A stretch of 64,000 nucleotides of DNA from Alloalcanivorax sp964556345. GTDB taxonomy: Bacteria > Pseudomonadota > Gammaproteobacteria > Pseudomonadales > Alcanivoracaceae. The translations under genes were made by a program, and so were the position numbers. Under the pieces are notes generated by a model, which worked only from the letters and a program-made list of their open reading frames with translations, made no database searches and was not told the origin of the DNA. Within the stretch, counting starts at the first letter, position 1, and every line of letters starts with the position of its first letter. The DNA is taken from contig CAZKWA010000004.1 of the NCBI GenBank assembly GCA_964556345.1, positions 1 to 64,000 of the forward strand. Direction: 5' to 3'. Below are positions 17,368 to 28,801 of this stretch, piece by piece.

Positions 17368-18554
17368 TTCTTCTCGGAAAAGTACAGCTCCGCCACGAAG
17401 TAGAAGTTCTCGCCGAACGGAATCCGATCCAGCTCGAAGCCCACGTTGGGATGCTGGCCGGGGAACCGTTCCGGGGTTTCCTCCAGCTGCGGGTCGTCCT
17501 GGTAGATCAGCCGGGCGGCGGTGTCGAAGCCTTCCGCGAAGTGCAGCCGGGCAAGCAGGGCGAAACCGCGTCCGGTGTCGAAGCGCAGCCAGTTTTCCGG
17601 CGGTACCGGGCGCCGCATCATGGCCTGTTCGGTGTCCGAGAGCTGGCCGTCCACCACCGCTTCCCGTTCGCCGGTCCAGCTGGTGCGCAGCCGGGCGCCC
17701 TGCAGATCGTGGCCGTCCACGCTGACCCGGGCACGGGGATCACGCAGCACGGTGGCGGCGATGCCGGGCAACGCGAAGCGGCTGTGGATGGCGAGCCGGT
17801 TTTCCATCAGCACGAAGTGGTTGTGCACCGTGAGCACGCGCAGCCCGGCCACGCGCACCCGGGTGGTGGCGTACACCAGGGTCGCCAGCGGGCCTTCGAT
17901 GACCTGCTGGATTTGCGGGTCCAGGTTTTCATTGGTGAGGGTGAGGCGGGCCTCTTCGCTGAACACCCCGGCGCTGAGGCGCAGCTTGAGGCTGTCCAGC
18001 AGGGTCTGTTGTGGCTGGCCGTCCGGGGCGCGGTAATGCCGGTAGCTGAAGTCGCCCCACTGGAACAGATTGCCGTCCAGGAATGCCAGCCGATAGTCCG
18101 CGGTGCGCAGGCTGAGCGGGTCGCCGTCGGCGTCGCGTTCCAGTGTCACCGGGGGCGTGAAGCCCTGGAACGGCGGCCGGGCGAGCACGTAGAAATAGCC
18201 TTGCTGGCCGTCGAGCGCGAGCTCGCCGATCACGTCCTCGCCGGGGGACGGCAGCCGCTGGCCGGCGTCGGCGCCGTCCACCAGCAGCCGGTCACGGGGA
18301 CCCACCCGGCCGGTTTCCCCGGCCCGGCGGCTGTCGTCGTCCTCGCTGAAATAGGGCCAGCCGCGCTGCGACCAGGCCAGCCACTGGTGGCGGACGCTGC
18401 GCAGCTCGCCGTCCCGGTAGGCGGCCACTTCCAGACGGTCGGTGCGCAGCCCGGTGAAGTCCTCCAGGGTTTCGCCCTGGAAGGTCAGCACCGCGCCCTG
18501 GGCGACGCCGGCCGTCAGCCAGAACAGCGCGAGCAGCAGCGACCGGCCCATCAT
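17349..18554 (-). CDS. Secreted protein of unknown function at the end of the liu operon
   Basis: A 401-residue protein with a clear signal peptide (MMGRSLLLALFWLTAGVAQGA). The mature part is rich in beta-strand-like and charged stretches, has no transmembrane helix after the signal, and contains no motif I recognise. A long LRLSAGVFSEEARLTLTNENLD region and several aromatic-rich turns suggest a beta-sandwich or a periplasmic substrate-binding-like fold. It starts 2 bp after the acetoacetyl-CoA synthetase stop on the same strand, so it is probably cotranscribed with the leucine genes, which does not itself explain an exported protein. Confidence 0.6.
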   Translation of the reverse strand: MMGRSLLLALFWLTAGVAQGAVLTFQGETLEDFTGLRTDRLEVAAYRDGELRSVRHQWLAWSQRGWPYFSEDDDSRRAGETGRVGPRDRLLVDGADAGQRLPSPGEDVIGELALDGQQGYFYVLARPPFQGFTPPVTLERDADGDPLSLRTADYRLAFLDGNLFQWGDFSYRHYRAPDGQPQQTLLDSLKLRLSAGVFSEEARLTLTNENLDPQIQQVIEGPLATLVYATTRVRVAGLRVLTVHNHFVLMENRLAIHSRFALPGIAATVLRDPRARVSVDGHDLQGARLRTSWTGEREAVVDGQLSDTEQAMMRRPVPPENWLRFDTGRGFALLARLHFAEGFDTAARLIYQDDPQLEETPERFPGQHPNVGFELDRIPFGENFYFVAELYFSEKNYFSED

Positions 18555-18556
18555 GG

Positions 18557-20502
<1,946 letters not shown>

Positions 20503-20506
<4 letters not shown>

Positions 20507-22470
20507 TGTTCCTCCGTTTCGGAATCCAGCAAATTAAAATCCAGCAGCAGCGTGCCTTCGGCGACGCTGTCGCCGCTGCCCACGTGGAAGCGTGCCACGG
20601 TGCCGGCGGCGCTGGCGCGCAGGGTGTGTTCCATCTTCATGGCCTCCAGGGTGATCACCGCGTCCCCGGCGGCCACGGCGGTGCCGGCCTCCACGTGACA
20701 GGCGACGATGGTGCCGCTCATGGGGGCGATAAAACCGTCCTGGCCGCCGGCCCGTTCGCTCTCCCGGGCCGGGTGCACGGCCACCGGGTAATCCTGGCCG
20801 TGCACGAAGACCGTCGGCTGTCGGCCGTCGCGGGGGGCCATCAGGTGGCCGGCCAGGTGCCGGTCGCCCCAGTGCAGCTCGAAGGCGGTGTCCCGGCGGC
20901 GCAGATGGAAGGGCGCCGGTGGGCCACCGTCCACCCGCGCCTGGTCGTTGTCCAGGATCACGGTGTGGTGTTGATCGCCCACGCGCAATGGGACCAGGGT
21001 GCGCCTTTGTCCCAGCGGACGCCAACCGGGCAGCGAACCCCAGGGGTCGCTGCCGTCGCGGCGCTGTTCGGCAAGGGCGCCGGCGGCGGCCACGGCGATC
21101 AGGGTGCTGTCCGCCGGCGCCGGTGTCATCAGGTCGGGGTGTTTATCCAGCAGGCGGGTGTCCAGCTCGGCGTCGGCGAACACCGCGCTGCTCAGCACCC
21201 GGTGCAGGAAGGCGGCGTTGTGGTGCACGCCGCTGATGGCCAGGTCGTCCAGGGCGCCGACCAGCCGGCGGCGGGCCTGGTCGCGGTCGTCGCCGTGGCT
21301 GATCAGCTTGGCGATCATCGGGTCGTAATGGTCGCTGACCCGGTCGCCGGCCTCGAAGCCGCTGTCCACGCGCACCCGGTCCGGCCAGCGCAGGTATTCC
21401 AAACGCCCGGACGAGGGCAGGAACTGCTGGTACGGGTTCTCCGCGTACAGGCGCACCTCCATGGCGGCGCCGTGGCGCTGTATTTGATCCTGGCTTTTCG
21501 GCAGGGGTTGGCCTTCGGCCACGGCCAACTGCCAGGCGACCAGATCCTCGCCGGTGATCAATTCGGTGACCGGATGCTCCACCTGCAGGCGGGTGTTCAT
21601 CTCCATAAAGAAGAATTCACCCTCGGGGGAAAACAGAAATTCCACCGTGCCGGCGCCGCGATAGTCGATGGCGCGGGCGGCGCGCACCGCCGCCTCGCCC
21701 AGGGCCTGGCGCTGGGTTTCGGTGAGGCCGGGGGCGGGCGCTTCCTCGATGATTTTCTGGTGGCGGCGTTGCACCGAGCAGTCGCGCTCGAACAGGTGCA
21801 CCGCGTTGCCGTGGTTGTCGGCGAACACCTGCACTTCCACGTGGCGGGCGGTGGGCAGGTAGCGTTCCAGCAGCACCCGGTCGTCGCCAAAGGCGTTGCG
21901 GGCCTCGCGGCGGGCGGCGGCCAGGGCTTCCTCGAAGCCGGCGGCGTTGTCCACCGCGCGCATGCCTTTGCCGCCGCCGCCGGCCACCGCCTTGATCAGC
22001 AACGGGAAGCCGACCTTGTCCGCCTCGGCGATCAGGGTGGCGTCGTTGGCGCCTTCCCGGTCGAAGCCGGGCAGCACCGGCACGCCGCTTTGCGCCATGT
22101 GCTGGCGGGCGGCGGCCTTGTCGCCCATCAGGCGGATGGCGTCGGCGCCGGGGCCGACGAAGATCAGGCCGGCGTCCGCGCAGGCGTCGGCGAAGACGGT
22201 GTTCTCGGAGAGAAAGCCGTAGCCGGGGTGGACGGCGTCGGCGCCGCTGTCCCGCGCCGCGCCGATCACCTTTTCAATGTCCAGATAGCTGTCCCGGGCC
22301 GGCGCCGGACCCAGCCGCACGGCGCGGTCCGCCTCGCGCACATGGGGCGCGTCGGCGTCGATGTCGGAGTACACCGCCACCGTGGTCAGGCCCAGCTCGC
22401 GGGCGGTGCGGATAATACGCCGGGCGATCTCGCCCCGGTTGGCGATCAATAGCGTCTTGATGGCGGCCAT
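20503..22470 (-). CDS. liuD: Methylcrotonyl-CoA carboxylase biotin-containing subunit (LiuD)
   Basis: A 655-residue alpha subunit with the order biotin carboxylase N-domain (IANRGEIARRI near the start), ATP-grasp (glycine loop VAGGGGKGMR), biotin carboxylase C-domain and a C-terminal biotinyl carrier with EAMKM; the biotinylated Lys is about residue 612. It carboxylates 3-methylcrotonyl-CoA together with LiuB. It starts 2 bp after liuC and overlaps the synthetase gene, confirming one operon. Confidence 0.93.
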
Positions 22471-22472
22471 GG

Positions 22473-23255
22473 TCAGTTCCGGTTCGGTTTCCAGTTCGGC
22501 GGGCGTTTTTCCAGAAAGGCACCCAGGCCTTCCTGGCCTTCCGCGCCGGTGCGCAGCTCGGCGATCAGATCGGCGGTGTACTCGATCAGGCGATCGTCGA
22601 CGGCGCTGTCGTCGGCGCGGTGCACCAGCTCCCGGGCGCGCCGTTGCGCTTGCGGGGCGCCGTCGAGCAGGGCGGTGACCAGCCGTTCCACGGTGGTGTC
22701 CAGTTCGTCCGCCGGCACCACCTCGTGAACCAGGCCGAGTGCGCCGGCGCGGGCGGCGTCGATCACCTCGGCGGTCATGAAGTAGCGGCGTGCCTGGCGG
22801 GCGCCGAGGGCGCGCACCACATAGGGCGCGATCACCGCCGGCAAAATGCCCAGCTTCACTTCACTGAGGCAGAAGCGCGCATCGTCGGCGGCCACCGCGA
22901 TGTCCGCCGCGCAGATCAGCCCCAGGGCACCACCGTAGGCGGCGCCCTGGACCCGGGCGATCACCGGCTTGCCGGCCCGGTCGATGGTCTCCATCAGGGT
23001 GGCCAGGCGCAGGGCGTCGGCGCGGTTTTCCCGCTCGTCGAGCGCGCCCATGGCGCGCATCCAATTGAGATCGGCGCCGGCGGAAAAATGCTTGCCGGCG
23101 GCGTCCAGCACGATCACCCGGCCGGCATCGGCGCCGGCCTTCTCAAACGCTTCGATCAGCGCTTCGATGATGGTGTTGTCGAAGGCGTTGCGTTTGTCCG
23201 GGTTGTTCAGGGTGATGTGGGTGACCGGGCCCCTGTGGGTGGTTTGCACGCTCAT
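22473..23255 (-). CDS. liuC: Methylglutaconyl-CoA hydratase (LiuC)
   Basis: A 260-residue crotonase-family enzyme. Oxyanion-hole segments HFSAGADLNWM and AAYGGALGLICAADIA and the KLGILPAVIAPYVV stretch fit the methylglutaconyl-CoA hydratase branch. It hydrates 3-methylglutaconyl-CoA to HMG-CoA. I chose ATG 23255 because GGAG lies 7-8 bases upstream; two further in-frame starts overlap the liuB end. It lies between liuB and liuD. Confidence 0.9.
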   Translation of the reverse strand: MSVQTTHRGPVTHITLNNPDKRNAFDNTIIEALIEAFEKAGADAGRVIVLDAAGKHFSAGADLNWMRAMGALDERENRADALRLATLMETIDRAGKPVIARVQGAAYGGALGLICAADIAVAADDARFCLSEVKLGILPAVIAPYVVRALGARQARRYFMTAEVIDAARAGALGLVHEVVPADELDTTVERLVTALLDGAPQAQRRARELVHRADDSAVDDRLIEYTADLIAELRTGAEGQEGLGAFLEKRPPNWKPNRN

Positions 23256-23266
23256 TGTTTTCTCCA

Positions 23267-24877
23267 TCACATCCGGAAGACGCCATAGCGCGTGTCTTCG
23301 ATCGGTGCATTAAGGCTGGCGGAAATCGCCAGGCCCAGCACGTCGCGAGTGTCCGCCGGGTCGATGACGCCGTCGTCCCACAGGCGGGCGCTGGCGTACC
23401 AGGGCTGCGCCATGGTTTCGTACTGGGCGGTCATGTCGTCCTGAAAACGGCGGGCGTCGTCGTCGCTCCAGTGTTCGCCTTTCTTCTTGAGCGAGGCGGC
23501 TTTCACCTGGGTCAGCACGCTGGCGGCCTGTTCGCCGCCCATCACCGAGATGCGCGCGTTGGGCCACATGAACATAAAGCGCGGGTCGTAGGCGCGCCCG
23601 CACATGCCGTAGTTGCCGGCGCCGAAGCTGCCGCCGGTGATCACGGTGAACTTGGGCACGCTGGCGCAGGCCACCGCGTTGACCATCTTGGCGCCGTGCT
23701 TGGCGATGCCTTCCGCTTCGTATTTCTTGCCCACCATGAAGCCGGTGATGTTCTGCAGGAACAGCAGCGGAATCTTGCGCTGGTTGCACAGCTCCACGAA
23801 ATGGGCGCCCTTGAGCGCCGATTCGGAGTAGAGCACGCCGTCGTTGGCGAGGATGCCCACCGGGAAGCCGTGGATACGGGCGAAGCCGGTGACCAGGGTG
23901 GTGCCGTAGTTGGCCTTGAATTCGTCCAGGTCGGAATCGTCGACGATGCGCGCGATCAGCTCCCGCGCCGGCATCGGCGAGCGGGTGGTGGGCGGAATCA
24001 GGCCGTACAGCTCGTCCGGCTCATAGGCCGGCGGCCGTGCCTCTCGCACGTCCAGTTGCTCCGGTTTGTGCCAGTTGAGCCGGTCGATGCAGCGGCGCGC
24101 CAGATCCAGCGCCTGGGGTTCGTCGTCGGCCAGGTGGTCCGCCACCCCGGACTGTTCGCCGTGCAGGGCGGCGCCGCCCAGTTCCTCGGCGCTGACCACT
24201 TCACCGGTGGCGGCTTTCACCAGCGGCGGGCCGGCCAGGAACACGGTGGAGTGGTTGCGCACCATGATCACTTCGTCGGCCATGGCCGGCACATAGGCGC
24301 CGCCGGCGGTGCAGGAGCCCAGCACCACGCTGATTTGAGGGATACCCCGCGCGGACATATTGGCCATGTTGAAGAAGATGCGCCCGAAATGGTCCCGGTC
24401 CGGGAATACCTCGTCCTGGCGCGGCAGGTTGGCGCCGCCGGAGTCCACCAGGTAAATGCAGGGCAGCCGGTTCTCGGCGGCCACCGCCTGGCAGCGCAGG
24501 TGTTTTTTCACGGTCAGCGGGTAGTAGCTGCCACCTTTCACGGTGGGGTCGTTGGCGACGATCATGCACTCCACGCCGGCCACCCGGCCAATGCCGCCCA
24601 CGCAGCCGGCGGCGGGCACCTCCTCGCCGGGGTAAACGCCGTCGGCGGCCAGCGCCGACAGCTCCAGGAAGGGGGAACCCGGGTCCAGCAGGTGCTGGAT
24701 GCGTTCGCGCACCGGCAGCTTGCCCTTGTCGCGCAGGCGCGCTTCCGCGGCCTCGCCGCCGCCGTGGGCGATACGGTCGAGTTTTTCCCGCAGGGTTTCG
24801 CGCAGTGCCAGGTTGTGCTCGCGGTACTGGCTGTATTCGGGGGCGCTTTTGTTCAGTTGGCTGATGATTCTGGGCAT
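23267..24877 (-). CDS. liuB: Methylcrotonyl-CoA carboxylase carboxyltransferase subunit (LiuB)
   Basis: A 536-residue carboxyltransferase beta subunit, 535-540 being typical. It has the acyl-CoA carboxylase N- and C-type crotonase-like halves; GGSYYPLTVKKHLR and LGSCTAGGAYVPAM in the first half and GGSFGAGNYGMCGRAYDPRFMF in the second are family hallmarks. It forms the alpha6beta6 methylcrotonyl-CoA carboxylase with LiuD. It lies directly after liuA. Confidence 0.93.
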   Translation of the reverse strand: MPRIISQLNKSAPEYSQYREHNLALRETLREKLDRIAHGGGEAAEARLRDKGKLPVRERIQHLLDPGSPFLELSALAADGVYPGEEVPAAGCVGGIGRVAGVECMIVANDPTVKGGSYYPLTVKKHLRCQAVAAENRLPCIYLVDSGGANLPRQDEVFPDRDHFGRIFFNMANMSARGIPQISVVLGSCTAGGAYVPAMADEVIMVRNHSTVFLAGPPLVKAATGEVVSAEELGGAALHGEQSGVADHLADDEPQALDLARRCIDRLNWHKPEQLDVREARPPAYEPDELYGLIPPTTRSPMPARELIARIVDDSDLDEFKANYGTTLVTGFARIHGFPVGILANDGVLYSESALKGAHFVELCNQRKIPLLFLQNITGFMVGKKYEAEGIAKHGAKMVNAVACASVPKFTVITGGSFGAGNYGMCGRAYDPRFMFMWPNARISVMGGEQAASVLTQVKAASLKKKGEHWSDDDARRFQDDMTAQYETMAQPWYASARLWDDGVIDPADTRDVLGLAISASLNAPIEDTRYGVFRM

Positions 24878-24880
24878 GGC

Positions 24881-26044
24881 TCAGGCAGTCTCGTTGAACA
24901 GTTCGCGGCCGATCAGCATGCGGCGGATCTCGCTGGTGCCGGCGCCGATCTCATAGAGCTTGGCGTCGCGCAGCAGGCGGCCGGTGGGGTATTCGTTGAT
25001 GTAGCCGTTGCCGCCCAGGCACTGGATCGCGTCCAGGGCCATTTGCGTGGCGTTCTCGGCGCAGTACAGGATGGCGCCGGCGGCGTCCTTGCGGCTGCTG
25101 TGGCCGGCGTCGCAGTTGCGCGCCACCTGGTAGAGGTAGGCGCGGCTGGCGTTGAGGGTGACGTACATGTCGGCGAGCTTGCCCTGCATCAGCTGGAACT
25201 CGCCGATCGCCTGGCCGAACTGCTTGCGCTCGTGCACATAGGGCAGCACCACGTCCAGACAGGCCTGCATGATGCCGGTGGCGCCGCCGGACAGCACCGT
25301 GCGTTCGTAGTCCAGGCCGCTCATCAAAACGCGCACGCCCTGATTGAGTTCGCCGAGGATGTTTTCTTCCGGCACTTCGCAGTTTTCGAACACCAGTTCG
25401 CAGGTGTTGGAGCCGCGCATGCCCAGCTTGTCCAGCTTCTGGGCGCGGGAAAAGCCGGGGAAATCGCGTTCGACGATAAAGGCGGTGATGCCGCGCGGGC
25501 CGGCGTCCGGTTCGGTCTTGGCGTAGATCACATAGGTGTGGGCGTCGGGGCCGTTGGTGATCCACATCTTGTTGCCGTTGAGGACATAGCGGTCGCCTTT
25601 CTTGTCGGCGCGCAGGCTCATGCCGACCACGTCGGAGCCGGCGCCGGGTTCGCTCATGGCGAGCGCGCCGATGTGCTCGCCGCTGACCAGCTTGGGCAGG
25701 TATTTGTGGCGCTGGGCGTCGTTGCCGTTGAGCCAGATCTGGTTCACGCACAGATTGGAGTGGGCGCCGTAGGAGAGACCAATGGAGGCGGAGGCGCGGG
25801 AGATTTCTTCCATCACCAGGGTATGGGCCAGATAGCCGAGCCCGGCGCCGCCGTATTCCTCGCCCACGGTAATGCCCAGCACGCCCAGATCACCGAGTTT
25901 CTTCCACAGCTCGTTGGGGAACAGGTTGTCCTGGTCCACGCGCGCCGCGATCGGTGCGATCTCTTTGCGGGCGAAGGCCCGGGCGCTGTCTTGCAGCGCG
26001 GTGAGGGTCTCGTCGAACTGAAAATCCAGGCCGCCGTTAAACAT
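24881..26044 (-). CDS. liuA: Isovaleryl-CoA dehydrogenase (LiuA)
   Basis: A 387-residue acyl-CoA dehydrogenase. The FAD/substrate motif AMSEPGAGSDV and the C-terminal GAGTSEIRRMLIGREL are present. The base of isovaleryl-CoA dehydrogenases, a Glu in the helix LDYERTVLSGG, is at 247; the usual MCAD-type Glu position reads GAGTSE instead. It makes 3-methylcrotonyl-CoA and passes electrons to ETF. It is the first structural gene of the operon and overlaps liuR by 8 bases. Confidence 0.93.
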   Translation of the reverse strand: MFNGGLDFQFDETLTALQDSARAFARKEIAPIAARVDQDNLFPNELWKKLGDLGVLGITVGEEYGGAGLGYLAHTLVMEEISRASASIGLSYGAHSNLCVNQIWLNGNDAQRHKYLPKLVSGEHIGALAMSEPGAGSDVVGMSLRADKKGDRYVLNGNKMWITNGPDAHTYVIYAKTEPDAGPRGITAFIVERDFPGFSRAQKLDKLGMRGSNTCELVFENCEVPEENILGELNQGVRVLMSGLDYERTVLSGGATGIMQACLDVVLPYVHERKQFGQAIGEFQLMQGKLADMYVTLNASRAYLYQVARNCDAGHSSRKDAAGAILYCAENATQMALDAIQCLGGNGYINEYPTGRLLRDAKLYEIGAGTSEIRRMLIGRELFNETA

Positions 26045-26441
26045 CGCTACTCTCCTTACTCTCCAATTCCTTCAGCGCCTGTTTGGCGCGTTCTTCGGCC
26101 GCGTCCAGGTCCTGTTGCATGATCTGGATGTCGATCTGTTGTTGTTGCAGCTGGGCGCGCTTCTCGTGGATCTTTTCAAGCAGGGCGCCGAGCTGCTGGC
26201 GGTTGTCGCCGGTGGGCTGGTACAAACGGATCAGGTCGCCGGATTCCGCCAGGGAAAAGCCCAGGCGCTTGCCGCGCAGAATCAGTTTCAGGGCGACCCG
26301 GTCCGCCGGGGAATAGATGCGCGTCTGGCCGCGCCGGCGGGGCGTGAGCAGGCCCTGGTCCTCGTAAAAACGGATGGTGCGCGTGGTCACGTCGAATTCC
26401 CGGGCCAGCTCGCCGATGCCGTAGCTTTGCTTGAGTGTCAT
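26037..26441 (-). CDS. liuR: MerR-family regulator of the liu operon (LiuR)
   Basis: A 134-residue MerR protein: the N-terminal winged HTH reads YGIGELAREFDVTTRTIRFYEDQGLLTP, followed by a long coiled-coil (about 80-125, Gln/Glu/Lys-rich) for dimerisation. It lies first in the operon, before liuA, the position of the known LiuR regulator of branched-chain amino-acid use. A 16-bp perfect palindrome is 21 bases upstream of its start, so it probably regulates itself and the operon. Confidence 0.9.
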   Translation of the reverse strand: MTLKQSYGIGELAREFDVTTRTIRFYEDQGLLTPRRRGQTRIYSPADRVALKLILRGKRLGFSLAESGDLIRLYQPTGDNRQQLGALLEKIHEKRAQLQQQQIDIQIMQQDLDAAEERAKQALKELESKESSDV

Positions 26442-26462
26442 GGCGCAAAAGAGTAGGGGAAG

Positions 26463-26478
26463 TTTACGTTAACGTAAA
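26463..26478. promoter_or_regulatory. LiuR-type operator
   Basis: TTTACGTTAACGTAAA is a perfect 16-bp palindrome that matches the LiuR motif reported for gammaproteobacteria. It is placed in the 57-bp gap between liuR and the divergent histidine kinase gene, so LiuR bound here could affect both promoters. Confidence 0.85.
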
Positions 26479-26498
26479 GCGCCGGACGTGCGGCGTCC

Positions 26499-28781
26499 AT
26501 GACTAGCCTGCCCGGTTGGACGGTGTTACCTTTAGCGCCTTCTTCGTCCGAGGATGGTGGACGGGTGATTTACCGAAAAGATCGCAAGGTTCTGAAACGA
26601 GTTGATTACGGGGCCGCCAAAAACTCCCTGATGGGGGTGTTGGCGGCCCTTGTGGTTTATGCGCTGGTGACCGCCTGGGGTGGTGTCTACCGGGCTTTCG
26701 AGCTGGAGACGCTGATCGCCGGCGGCGCCGTGGTGGTGGTCACCGCCTATCGGCTGTGGCTGGTGGCGCGCTTCGACGCCCTGTACGGCGCCGGCCCGGC
26801 GCGCTGGCGCCGCCTGTTCGCGCTCGGCCTGATTCTGCATGCGGTGGTCTGGGGGGTGTTGCCCGCCTGGCTGGTGTGGCGCGTGGGCACCGGTTTCAAC
26901 GTTTTTGTCGTGATCCTCTATAACGTCGGCGTCACCACCGCCCTGGGCAGTTCCTGGATGGCCGGTTTGCGGGTGCGTCAGGTCTACATCCTGCTGATGT
27001 TCCTGCCGTTGATCGCCACCTTGTTTTTCTCCGCCGGCCTGCAGGAATGGTTGCTGGGCCTGCTGGTGGCCGCTTATACCTTTTATCTGTTCCGCCTTTA
27101 CCGGGGCCAGTACGAACTGTTCTGGCACGCGGTCACCCGTGAGCGGCGCGGCACCCACGAGCGGCGCCGGGACCTGCCCGCCAACACCGATATCCAACTG
27201 AGCCTGGTGTACCGCCTGGCCCATGAGTTGCGCACGCCGATGAATTCAGTGATGGGCATGATGTCGTTGCTGGAAGACACCCGTCTCAGCGACGAGCAGC
27301 AGGAATACCTGCAGGTGGCCGGGCAGAGCGGCAAGCTGATGATCAGCCTGATCGACGACGTGCTGGATTATTCGCGGATTCTCACCGGCCGCATCACCCT
27401 GAGCCCGGATTATTTCGACCTGCGCGGGGCCCTCGAGCAGACCCTGGAAGCCTTCGGGCCGATGGCCCAGTCCAAGAACCTGGAGCTGTCCGCGGTGGTG
27501 GACCGCATGTTGCCCAAGCGGGTGCGCGGCGACCGTGACCGCTTGTTGCAGGTGCTCACCAATCTGCTCAGCAACGCCATCAAGTTCAGCAGCCAGGGTG
27601 AAATCCGCGTGGACGTGGACTTCACCAGCGAGGGCGAGAACGACGGTGTGCTGCGGGTGCGGGTCAGTGACCAGGGCCAGGGCATGGACACCGATACCCT
27701 CAAGCATCTGTTCGAGGATCAGTTCCTGGCCGGCGCCCAGGATGCGTTCAGCGCCCGCCACGCCGGTTTCGGGCTGCTGGTCTGCAAGGGCCTGATCGAG
27801 GCCATGGGCGGCATGATCGGCGCGGAGAGCACCCCCGGTGAAGGTTCCACCTTCTGGTTCACGGTGCGCCTGGGCATGCAGGCGGACATGAGCGAAAGCA
27901 CCAAGCTGGCCGGCGCCGTGGGCCAGGTGCAGGGCCTGGCGGTGGGCGCCAGCCCCGGGGGGCTGGCCTGCCTGCAGGAGGAGTTCGAGGCCCTGGGCAG
28001 TTACTGTCAGGGCGCCCGCGACTACGACCAGGCGTTGCAGGCGGTGCGCGCCGGCCACCGCGAGCACAGCGAATTCGAACTGTTGCTGGTGGACACCCAT
28101 GGCCGCCGGGAGTCGGCGCTGAATCTGTGCCGCACGGTGCTTGAAGACCCGGGCCTGCGGCCCATGAAACTGATGTTGATATGCGCCATCGAGGAGCGTG
28201 GCGAGCCGGCGGTGCAGCGGCTGGTGGACAAGCACGGTCTGGTGACGCTGGTGCGGCCGGTGCATCGCTCCGGGCTGCGCGTGGCGCTGGGTAAGCTGCT
28301 GGGCGTGCCGCGCCAGATGCCGGTGCAGGATCTGCCCACGGAAACCCCGGAGGAGCGCCAGCGCCGCAAGCTCTACCGGCTGTTGCTGGTGGAAGACAAC
28401 GAAGTGAATCAGCTGGTGACCCGCGGCATGTTGGGCAAGCTGGGTTATCAGGTGAAAACCGTGAGCAATGCGGAAACCGCGCTGGCGTTGTTGGAGCAGG
28501 AATCCTTCGATCTGATCCTGATGGACTGCATGATGCCGGAACTGGACGGCTTCACCGCCACCCGTTCCCTGCGCGAAAGAGAGCAGACCGGGGAGCGCGC
28601 GCGCACCCCGGTGATCGCCATCACCGCCAACACCGCCGAAGGCGTGCAGGCCCGTTGCCTGGCCGCCGGCATGGATGACTTTCTCGCCAAACCCGTGCAT
28701 CTTCAGGAGCTGGAAACCGTGCTGCGGCGCTGGTTGCCCCGCGACGCGGACGCCGATGGGGAAGGTAACGACGACGAATGA
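26499..28781 (+). CDS. Membrane hybrid histidine kinase with C-terminal receiver
   Basis: A 760-residue sensor. About five to six hydrophobic helices span roughly 45-200 with no large periplasmic loop. Next come a HisKA domain (His242 in LAHELRTPMNS), a HATPase domain (NLLSNAIKF, GQGMD) and a degenerate receiver-like segment at about 480-590. The C-terminal receiver has Asp676 in LILMDCMMPE and Lys in AKPVHL. The likely signal is membrane- or redox-related; no ligand domain is visible. ATG 26499 has no good ribosome binding site, so the GTG at 26565 may be the true start. Confidence 0.85.
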   Translation: MTSLPGWTVLPLAPSSSEDGGRVIYRKDRKVLKRVDYGAAKNSLMGVLAALVVYALVTAWGGVYRAFELETLIAGGAVVVVTAYRLWLVARFDALYGAGPARWRRLFALGLILHAVVWGVLPAWLVWRVGTGFNVFVVILYNVGVTTALGSSWMAGLRVRQVYILLMFLPLIATLFFSAGLQEWLLGLLVAAYTFYLFRLYRGQYELFWHAVTRERRGTHERRRDLPANTDIQLSLVYRLAHELRTPMNSVMGMMSLLEDTRLSDEQQEYLQVAGQSGKLMISLIDDVLDYSRILTGRITLSPDYFDLRGALEQTLEAFGPMAQSKNLELSAVVDRMLPKRVRGDRDRLLQVLTNLLSNAIKFSSQGEIRVDVDFTSEGENDGVLRVRVSDQGQGMDTDTLKHLFEDQFLAGAQDAFSARHAGFGLLVCKGLIEAMGGMIGAESTPGEGSTFWFTVRLGMQADMSESTKLAGAVGQVQGLAVGASPGGLACLQEEFEALGSYCQGARDYDQALQAVRAGHREHSEFELLLVDTHGRRESALNLCRTVLEDPGLRPMKLMLICAIEERGEPAVQRLVDKHGLVTLVRPVHRSGLRVALGKLLGVPRQMPVQDLPTETPEERQRRKLYRLLLVEDNEVNQLVTRGMLGKLGYQVKTVSNAETALALLEQESFDLILMDCMMPELDGFTATRSLREREQTGERARTPVIAITANTAEGVQARCLAAGMDDFLAKPVHLQELETVLRRWLPRDADADGEGNDDE

Positions 28782-28801
28782 CAATAAACGAGGGTACTAC
28801 C

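Noticed and set aside
23255..26122. Long open frame (955 codons) on the plus strand opposite liuA-liuC
   Set aside because: It is a high-GC shadow: Gly/Ala/His/Gln-rich with no domain, and the opposite strand carries well-conserved enzymes.
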